This document shows positions 59,123 to 64,000 of a stretch of DNA of 64,000 bases, piece after piece. The notes under the pieces were generated by a model. The model was not told the DNA's origin. It saw nothing but the letters and a program-made list of their open reading frames with translations, and did no database searches. Each line of letters opens with the position of its first letter. The first letter of the stretch is position 1. The translations under genes and the position numbers were made by a program. Origin of the DNA: Variovorax boronicumulans (GTDB taxonomy: Bacteria; Pseudomonadota; Gammaproteobacteria; Burkholderiales; Burkholderiaceae_C); contig NZ_JAAAFX010000009.1 of assembly GCF_019352895.1 (NCBI RefSeq), positions 1 through 64,000 of the forward strand, written 5' to 3'.

Positions 59123-59916
59123 GCACGACGCTTCCTCTTCAAGCCAGGGCCAGCGGCGAGCTGCTGGTGATCGACGACGTGGGCGTGCGCTTCGGCGGCA
59201 TCGTCGCGGTCGACGGCGTGTCCTTCGAGGTGCGCGACGGCGAACTGCTGGGCCTGCTGGGCCCCAACGGCGCGGGCAAGACCACACTGCTGCGGCTGAT
59301 CTCCGGCGTGGTCGATCCGACCGCGGGCGCGGTGCGCTTTCGCGGCGAGACGCTCAACGGCCTCAATGCCGCCAAGCGGGCGCAGCGCGGCATCGCGCTG
59401 TCGCACCAGATCGTGCGGCCCTTCCGCAACATGACGCTGCTGGAGAACGTGGTGCTCGCGGCCGGCTCGGCCATCACCCGCACGCCCTGGCGCGCGCTGG
59501 CCACGCTCGACCGCCGCCCGCTGCGCGACGAAGCGATGCGCTACCTCGAGATGGTGGGCATCGCCGCGCTGGCCGACAAGCTGCCCACCGCGCAGCCGCT
59601 GGGCGTGCTCAAGCGGCTCGAGGTGGCGCGCGCGCTGGCCACGCGGCCGCAACTGCTGCTGCTGGACGAGCCGCTGGCCGGGCTGGGCCACGGCGAGGCG
59701 CTGCGCCTGGCCGACCTGATCCGCTCGCTCAACCAGGGCGGCGTGACCATCGTGCTGATCGAGCACAACCTGGCCGAGGTGATGCGGATCTGTCCGCGCA
59801 TCGTGGTGCTGAACAACGGCCGGAAGATGGCCGACGGGCCCGCGGCCGAGGTCATGGCCGACCCGGCCGTGATCGAGGCCTACCTGGGCGAAGGAGCCGC
59901 ACTTGCTGAACATTGA
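59119..59916 (+). CDS. livG: LivG-type ABC transporter ATPase (cluster 2)
   Basis: 265 residues. Walker A GPNGAGKTT, Q-loop ALSHQIVRPFRNMTLLENV (Q in SHQ where LivG has TFQ), Walker B LLLLDEPLAGLG, and H-loop-like LIEHNLAEVM. The signature position reads TAQPLGVLKRLEVARALA, i.e. degenerate LSxGxxKxLE. ATPase subunit of the second Liv transporter. Confidence 0.93.
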   Translation: MSTTLPLQARASGELLVIDDVGVRFGGIVAVDGVSFEVRDGELLGLLGPNGAGKTTLLRLISGVVDPTAGAVRFRGETLNGLNAAKRAQRGIALSHQIVRPFRNMTLLENVVLAAGSAITRTPWRALATLDRRPLRDEAMRYLEMVGIAALADKLPTAQPLGVLKRLEVARALATRPQLLLLDEPLAGLGHGEALRLADLIRSLNQGGVTIVLIEHNLAEVMRICPRIVVLNNGRKMADGPAAEVMADPAVIEAYLGEGAALAEH

Positions 59917-60652
59917 CAACCTCTCCTGCGGCTACGGCTCGGCCGTGGTGCTGCACGGGCTGAACCTGCAGGTCAACGCGTCCGAGGTGGTCGCGCTGAT
60001 CGGCCCCAACGGCGCGGGCAAGACCTCGACGCTGCAATGCATCGCGGGCCATGTGCGCGCGCAGTCGGGCACGGTGCGCTTCAATGGCAAGGACCTGGCG
60101 CCGCTGCCGCCGCAGAAGCGCGTGCTCGAAGGCATCGCGCTGTCGCCCGAGGGCCGCAAGCTGTTCGGCGACATGACGGTGCGCGAGAACCTGGTGGTGG
60201 GCGGCTACAGCCGGCCGCGCGAGGCCACCGCGCGCAACATCGAACGCGTGCTCGACCTGTTCCCCCGCCTGGGCGAGCGCTTCGATTCGCTGGGCCGCAC
60301 GCTGTCGGGCGGCGAGCAGCAGATGGTGGCGATCGGCCGCGCGCTGATGGCCGAGCCCAAACTGCTCTTGATCGACGAACTGTCGCTGGGCCTGATGCCC
60401 AAGAACGTCGACATCTGCTACCAGGCGCTGCAGAAGCTGCGCGGCGAGGGCATCGCGGTGCTGCTGGTCGAGCAGAACCTGTCGAAGGCGCTGGCTTTCT
60501 CCGACCGCGCCTATGTGCTGGATTCGGGCCGCCTCGTGTGGTCGGGCACCTCGGAGGCCGCGCGCGCGCGGCGCGACCTGGTCGAGTCCATCCTGGGCCA
60601 CGCCGCCAGCGCGGACCCCGCACCTGCATCCCACGAGGAACTGACTTCATGA
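59903..60652 (+). CDS. livF: LivF-type ABC transporter ATPase (cluster 2)
   Basis: 249 residues. The apparent start is TTG at 59903, with AAGGAG at 59891-59896 seven bases upstream; no ATG fits. Walker A GPNGAGKTS, ALSPEGRKLFGDMTV, signature LSGGEQQMVAIGRAL, Walker B LLIDELSLGLMP (Glu present, EL for the usual EP), LVEQNL. Overlaps LivG by 14 bases and the dioxygenase ATG by four. Confidence 0.93.
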   Translation: MLNIDNLSCGYGSAVVLHGLNLQVNASEVVALIGPNGAGKTSTLQCIAGHVRAQSGTVRFNGKDLAPLPPQKRVLEGIALSPEGRKLFGDMTVRENLVVGGYSRPREATARNIERVLDLFPRLGERFDSLGRTLSGGEQQMVAIGRALMAEPKLLLIDELSLGLMPKNVDICYQALQKLRGEGIAVLLVEQNLSKALAFSDRAYVLDSGRLVWSGTSEAARARRDLVESILGHAASADPAPASHEELTS

Positions 60653-61593
60653 CGACGAACCACGCCATCGATGCGCTCTACGTGCGCTACCAGGTCCGCG
60701 ACCTGGCCGTGATGGAGAGCTTCCTGCGCGACTTCGGCATGGTGCCGGCCGCGGCCGGCGACGGCCATCGCCTGTTCATGCGCGGCACCGGCGAGGCGCC
60801 CTTCGTCTACGAGGCGGTGCGGGGGGACGACAACCGCTTCCTGGGCGCGGGCTTCAGCGTGGCCGATGTCGCCACGCTCGAGCGGCTCGCGGCCCTGCCG
60901 GGCTCGGGCCCGGTCGAGTCCGCGGCCGAGGTGCCCGGCGGCGGCCAGCGGGTGCGCATGCGCATGCCCGACGGCTTCGAGATCGACGCGGTGCACGGTG
61001 CCACGCCCGCCGCGCCGCTGCCGGTGCGCGACGTGATCCCGCTCAACACGGTGCAGGCCAAGCCGCGCGTGAACACCGCCGTGCGCATCGCGCGCCAGAT
61101 CTCGCCGGTCAAGCGCCTGGGGCACTTCGTGCTGCACGTGAGCGACCACCAGGGCTCGGTGGCCTGGCTGCAGCAGCGCTTCGGGCTGATCGCCTCGGAC
61201 TACCTGGCGATTCCCGACGCCCCGGCGCAGCCCATCGGCACCTTCCTGCGCGTGGACCACGGCGACGCGCTGGTCGACCACCACTGCATGCTGGTGCTGG
61301 GCACCGACCGGCCCGGCGTGCACCACTGCTCCTTCGAGGTGAGCGACCTCGATGCGGTGATGTCCGCGCACGACTTCCTGCTGGAGCGCGGCTACACGCT
61401 GGACTGCGGCGTGGGCCGGCACCTGCTGGGCAGCCAGATCTTCGACTACTGGCGCGACCCCTTCGGCTTCCGCATCGAGCACTACACCGACGGCGACGTG
61501 GTCAACGGCACGCACGTGCCCACCATCTTCGCCGGCACCGCCGACCAGACCACGCAGTGGGGCGCCAAGCCGCCCGCCGATTTCTTCGAGTGA
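60649..61593 (+). CDS. Extradiol-type dioxygenase (VOC family)
   Basis: 314 residues from the ATG at 60649. Two VOC (vicinal oxygen chelate) domains: N-terminal ALYVRYQVRDLAVMESFLRDFGMVP, C-terminal GHFVLHVSDHQGSVAWLQQRFGLI. The C-domain keeps the iron triad: His in GHFVLHVSD, His in VHHCSFEVSD, and Glu in FRIEHYTDG. This is the type I extradiol enzyme layout (BphC-like). It would open a dihydroxylated ring made by the PhzS-like hydroxylase. The exact diol is not known. Confidence 0.88.
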   Translation: MTTNHAIDALYVRYQVRDLAVMESFLRDFGMVPAAAGDGHRLFMRGTGEAPFVYEAVRGDDNRFLGAGFSVADVATLERLAALPGSGPVESAAEVPGGGQRVRMRMPDGFEIDAVHGATPAAPLPVRDVIPLNTVQAKPRVNTAVRIARQISPVKRLGHFVLHVSDHQGSVAWLQQRFGLIASDYLAIPDAPAQPIGTFLRVDHGDALVDHHCMLVLGTDRPGVHHCSFEVSDLDAVMSAHDFLLERGYTLDCGVGRHLLGSQIFDYWRDPFGFRIEHYTDGDVVNGTHVPTIFAGTADQTTQWGAKPPADFFE

Positions 61594-61636
61594 TCCGCCC
61601 GGATCCTTTCGCAACCGAGCCACACACAACACACAC

Positions 61637-62062
61637 ATGGCCATTCAACAAATCATCAGCCCCGAGGTCACGGAGCCCGCACCGGGCACCTGGTCGAACT
61701 GCCTGCGCGTGGGCGACACGGTCTACATCGCGGGCCTCACCGCACGCGACAAGCATCTCGCGCCGACCGGCGGCGGCGAGTACGCCCAGGCAAGGCTGAT
61801 CTTCGAACGCATCCAGCACCTGGTCACCGCCGCCGGCGGGTCCATGCAGGACGTGGTCAAGATCAACATGTACCTGACCCGCATCGAGCACCGCGAAGAG
61901 GTCTGGCGCGCGCGCCGCGAGTTCTTCCAGGGCGCATTCCCGGTCGCCACGCTGGTCGAGGTGAGTTCGCTGGCGCAGCCCGAGATCCTGGTCGAGATCG
62001 AGGCGGTCGCGGTGCTCAATCAAGGCGGCCGCCCGGCCCAGCAGGTGGGAGGTGGCGCATGA
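61637..62062 (+). CDS. RidA-family enamine/imine deaminase
   Basis: 141 residues. RidA features: GTWSNCLRVGDTVYIAGLTARDK, QARLIFERIQHLVTAAGGSMQDVVKINMYLTRIEHRE, REFFQGAFPVATLVEVSSLAQPEILVEIEAVAVL, with the Arg in YLTRIE and terminal Glu at the trimer-interface pocket. A cytoplasmic RidA or catabolic variant (e.g. 2-aminomuconate deaminase-like). If the pathway substrate carries an amino group, a deaminase step would fit. The stop overlaps the FAH-family ATG. Confidence 0.88.
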   Translation: MAIQQIISPEVTEPAPGTWSNCLRVGDTVYIAGLTARDKHLAPTGGGEYAQARLIFERIQHLVTAAGGSMQDVVKINMYLTRIEHREEVWRARREFFQGAFPVATLVEVSSLAQPEILVEIEAVAVLNQGGRPAQQVGGGA

Positions 62063-62781
62063 CCGGCTTCGTCCTGCCCGCACCCGCGATCACCTCGGTG
62101 CCGGTGGCCGGTGGCCGCGGCGCCTTCCCGGTGCGGCGCGTCTACTGCGTCGGGCGCAACTATGCGGACCACGCGCTCGAGATGGGCGTGGACCCGCGCG
62201 CCGAGCCGCCCTTCTTCTTCTGCAAGCCCACCGACACCGTGGTGTCGAACCCCACGGGCGCGGTGCCCGTGCCGTATCCGCCGCAGACGCAGAACCTGCA
62301 CCACGAGGTCGAGCTGGTGGTGGCGATCGGCAAGGGCGGCGCGAACATCGCCGTCGAGGATGCGGCCTCGCACATCTGGGGCCACGCGATCGGCATCGAC
62401 ATGACGCGGCGCGACCTGCAGCTGGCGATGCGCAAGAGCGGCAAGTCCTGGGAGATCGGCAAGACCTTCGAGCGCTGCGCGCCGGTCGGCCCGATCGTGC
62501 CGCTGGACCAGACCGGCGAGCTCACGCAGGGCGCGATCGCGCTCACGGTGAACGGCGCGCCGCGCCAGGCCAGCGACCTGTCGAAGCTGATCTGGTCGAC
62601 GCGCGAGATCATCGCCGCGCTGTCGCGCTACTTCACGCTGGCGCCCGGCGACCTGATCTTCACCGGCACGCCCGAAGGCGTGGGCGCCGTGGTCGAGGGC
62701 GACCTGCTGGAGGCCAGCGTCGCCGGCCTGGGCACGCTGCAGGTGCGCATCGCGGCGCCGGCCGAAGGGGCGCAGCCATGA
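62059..62781 (+). CDS. Fumarylacetoacetate hydrolase-family protein
   Basis: 240 residues, ATG at 62059. FAH C-terminal fold: RRVYCVGRNYADHALEMG, PFFFCKPTDTVV, HHEVELVVAIGKGG with the metal-binding Glu pair, AIGIDMTRRDLQLAMRKSGKSWEIGKTFE, PGDLIFTGTPEGVGAV. Members hydrolyse or decarboxylate/isomerise ring-fission products (for example fumarylpyruvate or HHDD). It follows extradiol cleavage in the operon. Confidence 0.93.
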   Translation: MTGFVLPAPAITSVPVAGGRGAFPVRRVYCVGRNYADHALEMGVDPRAEPPFFFCKPTDTVVSNPTGAVPVPYPPQTQNLHHEVELVVAIGKGGANIAVEDAASHIWGHAIGIDMTRRDLQLAMRKSGKSWEIGKTFERCAPVGPIVPLDQTGELTQGAIALTVNGAPRQASDLSKLIWSTREIIAALSRYFTLAPGDLIFTGTPEGVGAVVEGDLLEASVAGLGTLQVRIAAPAEGAQP

Positions 62782-63524
62782 GCGCCTCGCCTTACACCCT
62801 GAGCGCCGACACCCGGGCCAAGCTGGTGCAGGTCGGCAGCGCCAACGTGGCGAACGCGCTGCTCAAGCGCGGCTTTCGCAACGTCTACCTGCTGGGCCTG
62901 CACCCGCTCTCGCCCGAGCAGCCGCAACTGGTGGGCCCGGCCTACACGCTGCGCTTCATGCCGGCGCGCGAGGACATCGACACCATGGCCAACTACGGCC
63001 GCAACGACAACCTGCACCGGCGCGCGGTGGAGGAGTGCCCGGTCGACCATGTGCTGGTGATCGACACCGGCGGCTGCGTGCGCTCGGCCGCGGCCGGCGA
63101 CCTGATGGCCGCGCGCATGCGCCAGCGCGGCGTGGCCGGCGTGGTCACCGACGGCGGCTACCGCGACACGCCCGCGATCCGCAAGACCGGCCTGCCGGCC
63201 TACCAGCGCCAGTCGGCGCCGCCGGCCACTCCCATCGCCATGCACCCGGTCGAGCTCAACGGCCCGGTGGGTTGCGCGGGCGTGGCGATCTACCCCGGCG
63301 ACGTGCTGGTGGGCGATGGCGAAGGCGTGGTGGTGATCCCGCAGCACCTGGTCGAGGAGGTCGCGGCCGAGGCGCTGGACGCGGTCGAGTATGAGGCCTT
63401 CGCCGAGCAGCAGATCGCCGGCGGCCGCTCGATCTTCGGACTGTTTCCGGCGACCCCGGAAAGCCGCAAGGAATACGACGGCTGGGTCGCGGCCGGCCGT
63501 CCCCCCCTGGAGCACACGCCATGA
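62778..63524 (+). CDS. RraA-family protein (4-hydroxy-4-methyl-2-oxoglutarate aldolase-like)
   Basis: 248 residues, ATG at 62778. RraA/HMG aldolase motifs: NVANALLKRGFRNVYL, VGPAYTLRF, VLVIDTGG, the core GDLMAARMRQRGVAGVVTDGGYRD (G-D/E-L-x(n)-G-x-x-G-x-VxDG-x-x-RD) that holds the Arg and Asp of the active site, and YPGDVLVGDGEGVVVIP. It could be an aldolase/decarboxylase cleaving the final 2-oxo intermediate to pyruvate. The RNase E-inhibitor role of RraA is restricted to other lineages. Confidence 0.9.
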   Translation: MSASPYTLSADTRAKLVQVGSANVANALLKRGFRNVYLLGLHPLSPEQPQLVGPAYTLRFMPAREDIDTMANYGRNDNLHRRAVEECPVDHVLVIDTGGCVRSAAAGDLMAARMRQRGVAGVVTDGGYRDTPAIRKTGLPAYQRQSAPPATPIAMHPVELNGPVGCAGVAIYPGDVLVGDGEGVVVIPQHLVEEVAAEALDAVEYEAFAEQQIAGGRSIFGLFPATPESRKEYDGWVAAGRPPLEHTP

Positions 63525-63949
63525 ACCCGGTCCCGAACGAAGCCCTGATGAAGACACTGGAGCTGCTGATCCGCACGCAGGATCTCGACGCCGCGCAGTG
63601 GATCGACTTTCCCGCGTACGGCTTTCGCCAGTACTTCCTGTGGAAGAACGCCGAGACCGGCGCCAGCATCGCACTGCTCGAGTACGAGAAGGGCGGGCGC
63701 ATCCCGGTCAAGCACTCGCATGCGTCCAACCAGTTCATGTACTGCCTCGAAGGCCGCTACGAGTACACCGACAGCCAGCTCACGCTGACCGCGGGCTCGT
63801 TCTACATGAACCCCAAGGACCATCCCCACGGCCCCACGCTGGCGCACGAACGCAGCGTGCTGATCGAGATCTACGACGGGCCGCACTACTACGAGAAGCC
63901 CGTGTTCCACACCGATGAAAGCATCGGCGCTTTCCTGTCCAAGTCCTGA
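63521..63949 (+). CDS. Cupin-domain protein
   Basis: 142 residues, ATG at 63521 overlapping the previous stop. Cupin motif 1 is G-x(n)-H-x-H in RIPVKHSHASNQFMYCLEGRYEYTD, motif 2 GSFYMNPKDHPHG. Two His of motif 1 plus Glu-like position (Q in SNQF) and the HPHG His form a plausible metal site. ChrR-like/RmlC-fold. Possibly a ring-cleavage accessory, isomerase or sensor; no firm prediction. Confidence 0.8.
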   Translation: MNPVPNEALMKTLELLIRTQDLDAAQWIDFPAYGFRQYFLWKNAETGASIALLEYEKGGRIPVKHSHASNQFMYCLEGRYEYTDSQLTLTAGSFYMNPKDHPHGPTLAHERSVLIEIYDGPHYYEKPVFHTDESIGAFLSKS

Positions 63950-63972
63950 GTTTTCGCATCCAGAGTCCTCCC

Positions 63973-64000
63973 ATGTTCGACACCCAAGAAGTCCTTTCCG
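63973..64000 (+). CDS. Start of the next operon gene (cut by window edge)
   Basis: ATG at 63973 begins a frame reading MFDTQEVLS to the window end, 23 bp after the cupin stop and in the same direction. Nine residues give no family. Likely the next operon gene. Confidence 0.4.

Overview
The window is GC-rich, densely coded DNA. Gene content and arrangement suggest a betaproteobacterium of the Burkholderiales, probably Comamonadaceae (Variovorax/Acidovorax-like): many LysR, TetR and HxlR regulators, two complete Liv-type ABC transporters, aromatic and acyl-CoA catabolism, and frequent ATGA start-stop overlaps. That placement is inference from overall style; no rRNA or other marker gene is present, and I found no tRNA, rRNA or CRISPR array.

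Region 1 (1-6.4 kb) looks like a horizontally acquired, partly decayed island with lower GC. It holds the 3' end of an IS481-type transposase, an XRE regulator, an AlpA-like regulator, an unrecognised small protein translationally coupled to a HEPN protein with an RNEVAH motif (ApeA-like, a candidate antiphage RNase), a YcgL-like/glycine-zipper protein, a small membrane protein, a P4-type tyrosine integrase broken by one in-frame TGA, and a second protein with a HEPN-like C-terminus. A strong terminator at 6.64 kb closes the region.

Region 2 (6.8-22.5 kb) is a mosaic. It has a signalling operon (membrane protein, hybrid histidine kinase with two receivers and an Hpt domain, receiver-GGDEF protein), regulator/target pairs (LysR/SDR, HxlR/MFS pump with a clear paired operator, LysR/enolase paralogue), a Tat-type serine hydrolase, an AraC regulator and a PaiB protein.

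Region 3 (22.6-41.5 kb) is a catabolic block. A leftward operon encodes TetR-1, a LivKHMGF transporter, a SnoaL-like protein and an enoyl-CoA hydratase. Around it are TetR-2, two related alpha/beta hydrolases, a four-gene 2-oxoacid dehydrogenase complex with an acyl-CoA ligase, an acyl-CoA dehydrogenase and an SDR. Two families of paired palindromes at four promoters suggest a two-repressor circuit: one class lies at the TetR-1 promoter and between the acyl-CoA dehydrogenase and the SDR, the other at the TetR-2/hydrolase-1 divergent promoter and the hydrolase-2 promoter.

Region 4 (41.8-52.9 kb) has a secreted CocE-like hydrolase, a flavin monooxygenase divergent from a MarR regulator with a tandem operator, a membrane protein, and then a leftward operon of di-haem peroxidase, two paralogous lipoproteins of no family I recognise, and a prolyl-4-hydroxylase-like dioxygenase. 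A large exported phosphoesterase precedes it, with three exact-period 32-bp repeats upstream.

Region 5 (53-64 kb) is a LysR-controlled, tightly coupled operon for uptake and breakdown of an unidentified, probably aromatic, compound: PhzS-like flavin hydroxylase, exported RidA-like protein, second LivKHMGF set, extradiol-type dioxygenase, RidA, fumarylacetoacetase-fold hydrolase, RraA-like protein, cupin, and the start of one more gene at the edge.
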